Positions 15,972-24,696 of a stretch of DNA of 59,880 bases are shown here, in pieces. The notes beneath the pieces are model-generated. The model was not told where the DNA came from. It did no database searches and was given only the letters and a program-made list of their open reading frames with translations. The translations under genes were made by a program, and so were the position numbers. Within the stretch, counting starts at the first letter, position 1. Every line of letters begins with the position of its first letter. Source of the stretch: JANPBY01 sp963805505 (GTDB lineage Bacteria; Actinomycetota; Actinomycetes; DATJPE01); assembly GCA_963805505.1 (NCBI GenBank), contig CAWDUP010000003.1:1-59880 (forward strand), given 5' to 3'.

Positions 15972-16573
15972 GCACTGGGTGCTGACGATGAGGGCTGGAT
16001 TCCGAGCCTCTCGAGCTCGCGCGTGGCCAGCTCCGCGACCTCCGGGGTTGCCGTCCCGGGAAGGCCGGCGCTGACCTGCGCGAAGTCCAGATTGATGCTG
16101 GCCCGTCCGGCTAGGTACTGCTGCAGCTGAGGGGTCAGTCCGCCCGCTCGCAGCGCCGCCCGGATCTGGCGGACGTCGCGTCGACGGGACAGCCGGAACG
16201 GCAGATAGAACCCAGCCACGGGAACACTCGGGACGACAGCGATGGAGACACCGAGGAGCACGGCGAGGATCTTCAGGCTGTGGCCGGCTTGCTCGCCGTT
16301 CGCAACGATACCGCTGGCCGTGGTGCGCACCTGCGTGCCGAACTCGCCCGGACCGTCACCGATCACAGGCACCCGGCCAAGTCCCTCCAGCGCCTGTCCG
16401 GCGCTGTCCAAGGCCCGACCGGACTCGACCGTGCTGTCGGCCAGACCCGACAGGCTCCAGATCGTGAAACCGATCGCCACACCCATCACGAGCCAGAACA
16501 CGACCCAGAAGACGACGATGCCATCCCAGAGTCGGATGTCGTCGGAGCCGGCAGTCATCGCGTTTGTGGGCAT
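15968..16573 (-). CDS. Two-helix membrane protein coupled to the MMPL transporter
   Basis: A 201-residue protein. One hydrophobic segment lies at about 18-40 (VVFWVVFWLVMGVAIGFTIW), followed by an extracytoplasmic region of about 55 residues. A second segment at about 100-128 contains LGVSIAVVPSVPVAGFYLPF, and the cytoplasmic tail of about 70 residues is helical and charged. I know no named family. The ATGA overlap with the MMPL gene downstream suggests an accessory subunit or chaperone for that transporter; this is inference from position. Confidence 0.7.
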   Translation of the reverse strand: MPTNAMTAGSDDIRLWDGIVVFWVVFWLVMGVAIGFTIWSLSGLADSTVESGRALDSAGQALEGLGRVPVIGDGPGEFGTQVRTTASGIVANGEQAGHSLKILAVLLGVSIAVVPSVPVAGFYLPFRLSRRRDVRQIRAALRAGGLTPQLQQYLAGRASINLDFAQVSAGLPGTATPEVAELATRELERLGIQPSSSAPSA

Positions 16574-16659
16574 TTAACCTGTTTATCTCACCCGCCTCCC
16601 CGGGCATAGGGTCGAGAGCGAATACTCCGAGAATTCAGCACCCACGGCGGGACGATGCG

Positions 16660-17094
16660 TTGACAGAGCAAGCTGAGCGGCAAGAACCGAAAGAGCCAGC
16701 GGAATCCTGGACAACGAACCGGTCCAGGAAGGGCTGGTGGCTCATCCCAGCCGCCACGTTTCTCGTCGGCCTCGTGCTCGGTGGGGGGATCATTGCCTTG
16801 GCCGGTCTTGGGAACGATGGCTCACCCGTCGCGGAGCCGACCACCTCTCCCGCTCCATCCCCCACGGGAACAACAGCTCCCGACCTCGTGGTCCCTGGCG
16901 ACTGTGTCCAGGTCGCCACCGACAGCCAGGCCTTGCTCTCTCTCGTCGACCAGGCGGCAAAGGCGGCCAGAGATCTGGACGCCGCCACGTTGAGTGATCT
17001 GGTCGCCCAGCTGCGAACCCAGCAGCAGGTCGTTCGAGACCAGGCAGCTGCGTGCCAGGCCGCTGCAGCAAGCCCCAGTCCAACGACGTCCTGA
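16660..17094 (+). CDS. Single-pass membrane-anchored hypothetical protein
   Basis: About 144 residues. A charged N-terminus (about 27 residues) leads into one transmembrane helix (WWLIPAATFLVGLVLGGGIIALAG without its ends). A Pro/Ser/Thr-rich linker follows (PTTSPAPSPTGTTAPD), then an extracytoplasmic helical part with two cysteines and repeated Gln/Ala (about 85-135). The start is uncertain: TTG 16660 with GGCGGG upstream gives a sensible topology, while the frame is open to 16564. It precedes the ABC exporter genes by 40 bp and may be transcribed with them. Function unknown. Confidence 0.55.
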   Translation: MTEQAERQEPKEPAESWTTNRSRKGWWLIPAATFLVGLVLGGGIIALAGLGNDGSPVAEPTTSPAPSPTGTTAPDLVVPGDCVQVATDSQALLSLVDQAAKAARDLDAATLSDLVAQLRTQQQVVRDQAAACQAAAASPSPTTS

Positions 17095-17134
17095 CCCTTC
17101 TAGGCAACGAATAGCCCGCCCTTAGGAGGGATGA

Positions 17135-18868
17135 GTGCTCCTGGAGTTACTGCGCAAGTACCTGCGGCCGTACTCGCGCACCGTCGCCATCATCGTCGTG
17201 CTCCAGCTGGGCGCCACCTTGGCTGCCTTGTTCCTGCCGAGCCTGAACGCAGACATCATCGACAACGGGGTCGCGCTCGGTGACACGAACTACATCGTGC
17301 GGGTCGGGGCGGTGATGCTCGGAGTCACTCTCGTTCAGGTCGTCTGCTCGATCTCGGCGGTCTACTTCGGAGCGCGCACCGCCATGGGCTTCGGCCGCGA
17401 CACGCGGGCCGCGATCTTCCACCGGGTGGGTACGTTCTCCGCCCGCGAAGTGACCGGGATAGGAGCCCCGTCGCTGATCACTCGGACGACCAACGATGTG
17501 CAGCAGGTGCAGATGCTCGTCCTGCTGACGTTCACGCTGATGGTCACCGCCCCGATCATGTGCATCGGTGGGATCATCATGGCCCTTCGCGAGGACCTGG
17601 GATTGTCCTGGCTCATCGTGGTGAGCGTCTCGGTCCTGGTCGCGGCAGTCGGCTTCATCATCTCGCGGATGGTGCCGCAGTTCAGGCGGATGCAGGTGCG
17701 CATCGATGCCGTCAACCGCGTCCTGCGCGAACAGATCACAGGTATCCGAGTCGTCCGGGCGTTCGTCCGCGAGGACGTCGAGCGGGAGCGCTTCGCTTCC
17801 GCGAACGCCGACCTCACGGACACGGCTGTTCGCGTGGGTCGCCTGATGGCTTACATGTTCCCCACGGTGCTGCTGGTCCTCAACGTGTCGAGCGTCGCCG
17901 TGCTGTGGTTCGGTGGCCACCGGGTGGCAGCGGGCGAGATGCAGGTCGGCGCCCTGACGGCGTTCCTCAGCTATCTCATGCAGATCCTCATGGCCATCAT
18001 GATGGCGACGTTCATGCTGGTCCTCGTGCCGAGGGCGGCGGTGTCAGCCGAGCGCCTTACCGAGGTTCTGGAAACGGAGTCCTCGGTCCAGCCGCCGAGC
18101 TCGCCGGTCTCGGTCGTTCGAGAGCTGGGCACTGTCGAGCTGGTAGGCGCGTCGTTTCAATATCCGGGGGCTGAGGACCCGGTCCTGCGCGACGTCAGCT
18201 TCACCACCGGTCCGGGTCAGCTCACCGCTATCGTCGGAAGCACCGGCGCTGGGAAGACCACGCTGCTGTCCCTCGTCCCTCGACTGTTCGACGCCACAGG
18301 CGGACGAGTGCTGGTCGACGGTGTCGATGTCGTCGATCTCGATCCGGAGGTGCTGCGCAGCCGGATCGGGTTGGTGCCCCAAAAGGCCTACCTGTTCTCC
18401 GGCACGGTGGCCAGCAACCTGCGCTACGGCCGGCCAGAGGCTACCGAGGACGAGCTCTGGGAGGCCCTACGCACCTCGCAGGCCGAAGACTTCGTCAGAG
18501 CCCTGCCCGAAGGCTTGGACGCCTCGGTGGCTCAGGGGGGCACGAACTTCTCCGGCGGTCAGCGCCAGCGCCTGGCCATCGCCCGGGCTGTGGTCCGAAA
18601 GCCGGAGATCTACCTGTTTGACGACTCCTTCTCGGCATTGGACCTGGCCACGGACGCGCGGCTTCGCGCGGCGCTGCGCCCCCTCATCGCGTCGGCGACC
18701 ATCCTCATGGTTGCTCAGCGGGTCTCGAGCATCATCGACGCCGATCAGATCCTGGTGCTCGAGGAAGGTGCCCTGGTGGGTGCCGGAACCCACGAGGACC
18801 TACTGACCAGCTGCCCCACCTATCTCGAGATTGTCGAGTCGCAGCTACCGGCTGAGGCGGCCGCGTGA
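17135..18868 (+). CDS. ABC exporter half-transporter with degenerate ATPase site
   Basis: A 577-residue protein: a six-helix exporter membrane domain (about 1-310) followed by an ATPase domain (about 335-570). Walker A is GSTGAGKTT and the signature is FSGGQRQR. Walker B ends FDD: Asp496 is the magnesium ligand, and Asp497 stands where active subunits have the catalytic Glu. The switch His is replaced by Gln528 (VAQR). These changes are the hallmark of the degenerate partner in heterodimeric exporters. GTG 17135 is set by AGGAGGG at 17124-17130. The stop overlaps the next start by 4 bp, so the two halves are made together. The substrate is unknown; lipids, drugs or peptides are typical. Confidence 0.88.
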   Translation: MLLELLRKYLRPYSRTVAIIVVLQLGATLAALFLPSLNADIIDNGVALGDTNYIVRVGAVMLGVTLVQVVCSISAVYFGARTAMGFGRDTRAAIFHRVGTFSAREVTGIGAPSLITRTTNDVQQVQMLVLLTFTLMVTAPIMCIGGIIMALREDLGLSWLIVVSVSVLVAAVGFIISRMVPQFRRMQVRIDAVNRVLREQITGIRVVRAFVREDVERERFASANADLTDTAVRVGRLMAYMFPTVLLVLNVSSVAVLWFGGHRVAAGEMQVGALTAFLSYLMQILMAIMMATFMLVLVPRAAVSAERLTEVLETESSVQPPSSPVSVVRELGTVELVGASFQYPGAEDPVLRDVSFTTGPGQLTAIVGSTGAGKTTLLSLVPRLFDATGGRVLVDGVDVVDLDPEVLRSRIGLVPQKAYLFSGTVASNLRYGRPEATEDELWEALRTSQAEDFVRALPEGLDASVAQGGTNFSGGQRQRLAIARAVVRKPEIYLFDDSFSALDLATDARLRAALRPLIASATILMVAQRVSSIIDADQILVLEEGALVGAGTHEDLLTSCPTYLEIVESQLPAEAAA

Positions 18869-20835
18869 GTCAGCGCACAGCGCCCGTCCGGCCGCCTGGC
18901 CCACCGATGCGTGGTCCTGCCGCCGCGATGAGCGCTGGGATGCCGGCGGAGAAGTCGCTGAACTTCTGGCCGTCCGCCCGGCGCCTGCTGGGCAAGCTTG
19001 GGCCGGAGCGCTGGCTGGCGACGATCGTCGTTCTCCTCACGGTGATCGCGGTGTCCCTCACCGTCATCGGACCTAAGCTGCTCGGCAACGCCACCAACGT
19101 GATCTTCGAGGGTGTCATCGGGGCTCAGCTGCCGAGTGGAATCACCCAGCAGCAGGCGATCGACGCCGCGCGGGCACAAGGTCAGGACGGCTTCGCGAAC
19201 CTCCTCTCCGGGATGACAGTGGTTCCTGGTCAAGGGGTCGATTTCACCGCTTTGGGCCGGATCCTGCTGCTCGTTCTCGTGCTGTACGTCGCCGCATCGC
19301 TGGCCATGTTGCTCCAGGGCTATGTCCTGAACGGTGTCGTCCAGCGAACCGTCCTACGGCTGCGGCAGGAGGTCGAGGACAAGCTCCACCGGCTGCCGCT
19401 CGGCTATTTCGACAGCAAGCCGACGGGCGACCTGCTCAGTCGAGTCACGAACGACATCGACAACATCCAGCAGACCATGCAGCAGACCATGAGCCAGCTG
19501 CTCAACTCCCTGCTCACGTTGGTCGGCGTCCTCACGATGATGTTCATCATCTCGCCGCTGCTGGCCGTGGTCGGCCTGGTGACAGTGCCGTTGTCGGTCC
19601 TTGTGACCTCACTGGTGGCGAAGCGGTCCCAGCCGTTGTTCGTGCAGCAGTGGGCTCAGACCGGGCGACTGAACGCGCACATCGAGGAGACCTACAGCGG
19701 GCACTCGCTGGTCCAGGTCTTCGGGCACCAAGAGGAAGCTGAGGTGGTGTTCGAGGAGCGCAACGAAGCGTTGTTCAAGGCCAGCTTCGGGGCGCAGTTC
19801 TTCTCCGGGATCATCATGCCGTCGGTGATGTTCATCGGAAACCTCAACTACGTGTTCATCGCGGTCATCGGTGGCCTGCGGGTGGCTTCGGGAACCATGT
19901 CCCTTGGGGATGTCCAGGCGTTCATCCAGTACTCCCGGCAGTTCAGCCAGCCGCTCACGCAGGTGGCGTCGATGGCCAACCTGCTGCAGTCCGGGGTGGC
20001 GTCGGCTGAGCGGGTGTTCGAGCTGCTCGATGCCGAGGAGCAGCGGCCCGACCCGCTCGTGCCCGCACCGGTCACCGACCCGCGAGGCCGCGTGGAGTTC
20101 GAGCACGTCTCGTTCCGCTACCTGCCCGACCGTCCCCTGATCGAAGATCTCTCACTGGTGGCTAGCCCTGGGCACTCGGTCGCCATCGTCGGGCCGACCG
20201 GGGCAGGGAAGACGACGCTGGTCAACCTGGTGATGCGGTTCTACGAGCTGGACGCCGGACGGATCACTCTGGACGGCGTGGATGTCTCGACGATGACCCG
20301 GGATGCCTTACGGAGCCAGATCGGGATGGTGCTCCAAGACACCTGGCTGTTCGGCGGGACCATCCGGGACAACATCGCCTACGGCCGCCCGGACGCGACC
20401 GAGGCCGAGGTGCTCGCCGCAGCTCGTGCGACGTACGTCGACCGGTTCGTGCACGCGTTGCCCGACGGCTACGACACGGTCATCGACGAGGAAGGAAGCA
20501 GCCTGAGCGCCGGGGAGCGGCAGCTGGTGACCATCGCCCGCGCCTTCCTCGCCGCTCCGTCGTTGCTCATCCTCGACGAGGCCACCAGCTCGGTCGACAC
20601 GCGCACCGAGGTGTTGGTGCAGCAGGCGATGGCAGCGCTTCGGTCGGATCGGACGAGCTTTGTCATCGCGCACCGGTTGTCGACCATCAGGGACGCAGAT
20701 CTGATCCTCGTGATGGAGGAGGGTCGCATCGTGGAGCAGGGTGACCACGAGGACTTGCTCGCCCGGGACGGCGCCTACGCGGCGCTGTACAACGCGCAGT
20801 TCGTCGGCGCCGTCGCCGAACAGGCCGACGTCTGA
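18865..20835 (+). CDS. ABC exporter half-transporter with canonical ATPase site
   Basis: A 656-residue partner of the preceding subunit. After an N-terminal extension of about 40 residues come six membrane helices (about 45-385), with a long extracytoplasmic loop between helices 1 and 2 (about 75-135). The ATPase domain follows. Walker A is GPTGAGKTT, Walker B ILDEATSSVD with catalytic Glu572, and the switch His is His603 (IAHR). The signature is LSAGERQ, not the consensus LSGGQ. The active ATP site is thus built from this subunit's Walker motifs and the partner's good signature, matching the asymmetric type. GTG 18865 overlaps the upstream stop. Confidence 0.88.
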   Translation: MSQRTAPVRPPGPPMRGPAAAMSAGMPAEKSLNFWPSARRLLGKLGPERWLATIVVLLTVIAVSLTVIGPKLLGNATNVIFEGVIGAQLPSGITQQQAIDAARAQGQDGFANLLSGMTVVPGQGVDFTALGRILLLVLVLYVAASLAMLLQGYVLNGVVQRTVLRLRQEVEDKLHRLPLGYFDSKPTGDLLSRVTNDIDNIQQTMQQTMSQLLNSLLTLVGVLTMMFIISPLLAVVGLVTVPLSVLVTSLVAKRSQPLFVQQWAQTGRLNAHIEETYSGHSLVQVFGHQEEAEVVFEERNEALFKASFGAQFFSGIIMPSVMFIGNLNYVFIAVIGGLRVASGTMSLGDVQAFIQYSRQFSQPLTQVASMANLLQSGVASAERVFELLDAEEQRPDPLVPAPVTDPRGRVEFEHVSFRYLPDRPLIEDLSLVASPGHSVAIVGPTGAGKTTLVNLVMRFYELDAGRITLDGVDVSTMTRDALRSQIGMVLQDTWLFGGTIRDNIAYGRPDATEAEVLAAARATYVDRFVHALPDGYDTVIDEEGSSLSAGERQLVTIARAFLAAPSLLILDEATSSVDTRTEVLVQQAMAALRSDRTSFVIAHRLSTIRDADLILVMEEGRIVEQGDHEDLLARDGAYAALYNAQFVGAVAEQADV

Positions 20836-20997
20836 GCCGGGGCGCCTGAGCGAGGCCACCGAGACCTCTCCTTCGCACGCGAGTTTCCGGGGTCGGGCGT
20901 CCTCGTGAGAGCATGAACGCCGGTCGAGACCCTGCCCCGAGCGCTGGTCTGAGCCGAGGCATCTACTGCACAGACCGCTCGCCGCGAAAGGCCCTCC

Positions 20998-22083
20998 ATG
21001 ACCGACTCACTGAATCCCGCTGCGCCCGCCGACCGCCCGCAACGATCGGAGCGGGCCGCCCTGCCGGGAAACGTGAACTTCCAGCACAGCAACGCGGCGA
21101 TCCTGTCCGTCACTGCCGTTGACGCACCCATCGTGGTCACGTCGGCCTCCTTCGACGAGCAGCTGGCGGAGACCTACGACCGCACGGGCTTCCGGCCGGG
21201 GATGCTCTCCGTCGTGGCCGGCATCGAGGAGCGTCGTTGGTGGACGGAGGACGTCAGCTTCGTGGACGCGGCGGCCATGGCCGGGGCGAAGGCGATCGCC
21301 GACTCCGGGGTCGACCCGCGCAAGATCGGTCTGCTGATCGACTCCTCGGTGTGTCGGGACCACCTGGAGCCGAGCAAGGCCGTTGCGGTCCATCACCAGC
21401 TCGGCCTGTCGCCGGCGTGCATGAACTTCGACCTCTCCAACGCGTGCCTCGGCTTCGTCAATGCGATGCACCTTGCGGCCACGATGATCGATGCGGGTCA
21501 TGTCGAGTACGCGGTGGTCGTCGACGGTGAGGGGAGCCGTCGCACCCAGGAGCTCACTATTGAACGGCTCGCCCGACCTGAGACGACCGCTGAAGACGTC
21601 TGGTCGCAGTTCGCCTCGTTGACGCTGGGTTCTGGTGGCGCGGCCATGGTGCTCGGACGCAAGGATGAGCACCCCGAGGGCCACCGGGTAGTCGGTGGAG
21701 CAACTCGGGCGGCCACCGAGCACCATGAGCTGTGCGTCGGCACCCTCGAGGACATGCGCACCGATTCCAAGGCGCTGTTCGCTGCGGGGCTGCAGCTCTC
21801 GATCGAGCTGTGGGAGGAAGCCAAGGGCGGGCACGACTGGGGGACGATGGACCGTTACGTGTCCCATCAGATCTCCAAGGTGCACACCGCGGCGATCACC
21901 AAGGCGCTGAACATCGATCCCGACAAGGCGCCGAGCACCTTCCCGACCCGCGGCAACATCGGACCGGCATCGGTGCCCTTCACCCTGGCGCACGAAGCCG
22001 ACTCGCTCAGCCCGGGGGACAGTGTCTTGCTCATGGGTATCGGATCGGGGCTCAACGCTTCGGCCCTCGAGATCGAGTGGTGA
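20998..22083 (+). CDS. oleA: OleA, thiolase-fold head-to-head acyl condensing enzyme
   Basis: A 361-residue member of the KAS III-like thiolase superfamily. The catalytic triad is visible as Cys150 (SNACLG), His290 (VSHQISKVH) and Asn320 (RGNIGPAS). CRDHLEPS supplies Glu124, the position used as base from the second monomer in characterised OleA. OleA joins two long-chain acyl-CoAs head to head, giving a 2-alkyl-3-oxoalkanoate. It is directly followed by oleBC (GTGA overlap) and oleD, so the OleA call is far better supported than FabH. The ATG at 20998 begins a polar N-terminal extension of about 30 residues. No upstream regulator is apparent. Confidence 0.9.
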   Translation: MTDSLNPAAPADRPQRSERAALPGNVNFQHSNAAILSVTAVDAPIVVTSASFDEQLAETYDRTGFRPGMLSVVAGIEERRWWTEDVSFVDAAAMAGAKAIADSGVDPRKIGLLIDSSVCRDHLEPSKAVAVHHQLGLSPACMNFDLSNACLGFVNAMHLAATMIDAGHVEYAVVVDGEGSRRTQELTIERLARPETTAEDVWSQFASLTLGSGGAAMVLGRKDEHPEGHRVVGGATRAATEHHELCVGTLEDMRTDSKALFAAGLQLSIELWEEAKGGHDWGTMDRYVSHQISKVHTAAITKALNIDPDKAPSTFPTRGNIGPASVPFTLAHEADSLSPGDSVLLMGIGSGLNASALEIEW

Positions 22084-24689
22084 GCAGGTCAGATCTCTCG
22101 CAACCTGCGATAGTGCCGGCCGCGGGCCTGACGGGGCTCGACCCGGAGTGGTCCCATCTGATCGATGTCGTCGACGCGGATGGGGTCCGGCGTGGGTTTC
22201 ACGTCCTCGACACCGGACCGGTCGACGATCAGATCGGTACGGTGCTGTGCGTTCATGGGAACCCGACCTGGTCCTACCTGTGGCGGGGGCTGTTGGCCGA
22301 AACCCCTGACCGCTGGCGGGTGGTGGCGCTCGACCAGCTCGGTATGGGGTGGTCGGAACGGTTGGCTGAGCCGCGACTGCTCGAGCAGCGAATAGCCGAT
22401 CTCGGCGCCCTGACCTCGACCATGCAGCTGAACGGGCCAGTGGTGACGGTGGCGCACGACTGGGGCGGTCCGGTCTCCCTCGGTTGGGCGTTGTCGCACC
22501 GCGACCAAGTGGTCGGGGTCGTGCTGACCAACACCGCGGTGCATCAACCCCCCGGTTCACGAGCGCCCGGCCTGATCCGACTCGCCCGGACTCCCGGGGT
22601 TCTACGGGCGGTGTGCGAGCTGACCCCCGCCTTCGTCCGGGGCACGACAGCGCTCTCCCGCCCGGCGCTACCGGCTGAAGTTCGGCGCGCTTTCGTCGCG
22701 CCTTACCGGACTCGAGCGCGCCGTCGGGCCGTGGCCGACTTCGTGGCGGACATCCCGTTGACCGGCGACCATCCGTCGATGGCTGCGCTCGATGAGATTG
22801 CACGCGGGATCTCGGGACTCGAGGTGCCGACGCTGCTGGCCTGGGGTCCCGCCGACCCGGTCTTCTCTGATCGCTATCTGCGCGACTTGGTGCAACGCCT
22901 TCCGCACGCCGACGTCCATCGCTATGAGGGCGCTTCCCACCTGGTGACCGAGGACGCTTCGCGGGCCATCGACGACATCCGGGAATGGGTCGACCGGCTG
23001 ACGACCACGTCGGACGCGCCGCACAACGTCGGCGAGCCGGGCGAGGACTTCGAGGTTGACGAAGTCGAGGTGGGCGAGACCCGGCGGGTCATGGGTGCCG
23101 AGCTGGCGCGCAAGGCGGCCGACCCGCAAGCTGGCGCCGAGACGGCGCTCGCTGAGCTATCCGGACGGGGTCGTCGGATCACCTGGCAGAAGCTGGGGTC
23201 GGTGGTCGACGAACTCGCCGCGGGTCTCTGGGCAGCTGGGGTACGTCCGGGTGAGCGCGTCGCCTTGTTGGTCCCCCCGGGAGCCGATCTTGCGGCGGCG
23301 GTCTACGCCTGTTGGCGGATCGGCGCGGTGATCGTCGTCGCCGACGCTGGGCTGGGAGTGCGCGGTCTTGCTCGGGCTCTGCGGGGCGCGTGGCCCGAGC
23401 ATGTGATCGCGGTCGACCGTGGACTGGTCGCTGCCCGAGCTCTGGGTGTCGGTGGGCGGCGCTTCGCGGTCGGGATGTCGTCGAGGAAGGCTCGGCTGCT
23501 CGGCGCCGAGGCGACGCTGGTGGATCTCGCCAGGGCGGGTCGCGGCGCACAACTACCGAAACCTCCCTCACCGCACGATGAGGCAGCGGTGCTTTTCACC
23601 TCGGGTGCGACCGGGCCGGCGAAGGGGGTGGTCTACCGACACACCCAGATCGAAGCCAATCGCGACGCCCTCGCCCGCCACTACCAGGTTGGTGACGACG
23701 ATCGGCTGGTTGCGGCCTTCGCGCCCTTTGCCCTGTACGGCCCCGCACTCGGCATCGCCTCTGCGGTTCCCGACATGGATGTCACCCGCCCTGCCACCTT
23801 GACTGCCCCCGCGCTGGCCGACGCCATCGCCGCAGTCGGGGCCACGATGGTGTGGGCCTCGCCCGCCTCCCTGCGCAACGTCTGGGACACCCGCGACCGA
23901 CTGCTTCCGGCGCAACGCGAGGCGTTGACCGGTGTTCGGCTGCTGATGAGCGCCGGCGCTCCGGTGCCCCTCCACCTGTTGACCGACGTGCGCGCGCTGT
24001 TCCCGGGGGCCCAGGCGCGGACGCCGTACGGCATGACCGAAGTCCTTCCGGTCACCGATATCTCGTTGGACGAGCGAGTTGCCGCCGGAGAGCTCGGGTC
24101 GACGGCGCACGGCGTCTGCGTCGGGCGTCCGGTGAAAGGCGTCAGCGTTCAGGTAGACCCGTTGGACCACAACGGCCGGCCAAGCGGGGGCTTGACGCGC
24201 GAGCCGCAAGTCACCGGGGAGATCGTCGTCTGCTCGGCCTGGATGAAGGATCGCTACGACCGACTCTGGGGGGTTGAGGCCGCCTCTGCCCGCGGGAGCC
24301 ACCGAACGGGGGACGTCGGGCATCTGGACGAGCAGGGCCGCCTGTGGATCGAAGGGCGTCTGCAGCACGTGATCACCACCGCGCGCGGCCCGGTCACCCC
24401 AGTCGGCCTCGAGCAGCGGGTCGAGACCTTGCCCGGTGTCAGCTCGGCCGCGGCGGTCGGCGTCGGCCCCATGGGTGCGCAGGTGACGGTGCTGGTTGTG
24501 GTGCCCGACGATCAGCGCCGGCGCAGCGGACCGCTGGCCAATCCGGAGCTCACCGCGGCAGTTCGTGATGTGCTGGGCGCGGAGGTGGCTGCAGTGCTTT
24601 GCATGAACACTCTGCCCGTCGACGTCCGGCACAACTCCAAGGTCGATCGCAACGCTGTGGCGCGCTGGGCGACCGCTGTGTTGTCGTGA
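22080..24689 (+). CDS. oleBC: OleBC fusion: beta-lactone decarboxylase plus beta-lactone synthetase
   Basis: An 869-residue two-domain protein. Residues about 1-305 are an alpha/beta hydrolase of haloalkane-dehalogenase type: oxyanion HGNPTWSYLWR, nucleophile Asp in VAHDWGGP, and late His in EGASHLV. This is OleB, which decarboxylates cis-beta-lactones to cis-olefins. Residues about 345-865 are an acyl-adenylate-family enzyme (LFTSGATGPAKGVVYRHTQ, TPYGMTEVLP, and NSKVDRN near the end). This is OleC, which closes the beta-hydroxy acid to the lactone with ATP. A linker rich in Asp/Glu/Val joins them. Fusion of B and C is the usual actinobacterial form. GTG 22080 overlaps the oleA stop; GTG 22077 is also possible. 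Confidence 0.88.
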   Translation: MSRSDLSQPAIVPAAGLTGLDPEWSHLIDVVDADGVRRGFHVLDTGPVDDQIGTVLCVHGNPTWSYLWRGLLAETPDRWRVVALDQLGMGWSERLAEPRLLEQRIADLGALTSTMQLNGPVVTVAHDWGGPVSLGWALSHRDQVVGVVLTNTAVHQPPGSRAPGLIRLARTPGVLRAVCELTPAFVRGTTALSRPALPAEVRRAFVAPYRTRARRRAVADFVADIPLTGDHPSMAALDEIARGISGLEVPTLLAWGPADPVFSDRYLRDLVQRLPHADVHRYEGASHLVTEDASRAIDDIREWVDRLTTTSDAPHNVGEPGEDFEVDEVEVGETRRVMGAELARKAADPQAGAETALAELSGRGRRITWQKLGSVVDELAAGLWAAGVRPGERVALLVPPGADLAAAVYACWRIGAVIVVADAGLGVRGLARALRGAWPEHVIAVDRGLVAARALGVGGRRFAVGMSSRKARLLGAEATLVDLARAGRGAQLPKPPSPHDEAAVLFTSGATGPAKGVVYRHTQIEANRDALARHYQVGDDDRLVAAFAPFALYGPALGIASAVPDMDVTRPATLTAPALADAIAAVGATMVWASPASLRNVWDTRDRLLPAQREALTGVRLLMSAGAPVPLHLLTDVRALFPGAQARTPYGMTEVLPVTDISLDERVAAGELGSTAHGVCVGRPVKGVSVQVDPLDHNGRPSGGLTREPQVTGEIVVCSAWMKDRYDRLWGVEAASARGSHRTGDVGHLDEQGRLWIEGRLQHVITTARGPVTPVGLEQRVETLPGVSSAAAVGVGPMGAQVTVLVVVPDDQRRRSGPLANPELTAAVRDVLGAEVAAVLCMNTLPVDVRHNSKVDRNAVARWATAVLS

Positions 24690-24696
24690 TCTGCGG

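Noticed and set aside
21007..22803. A 598-residue minus-strand open frame
   Set aside because: It is antisense to oleA and oleBC, which have full catalytic motifs; its sequence is Arg/Pro/Ser-rich as expected of a shadow frame.
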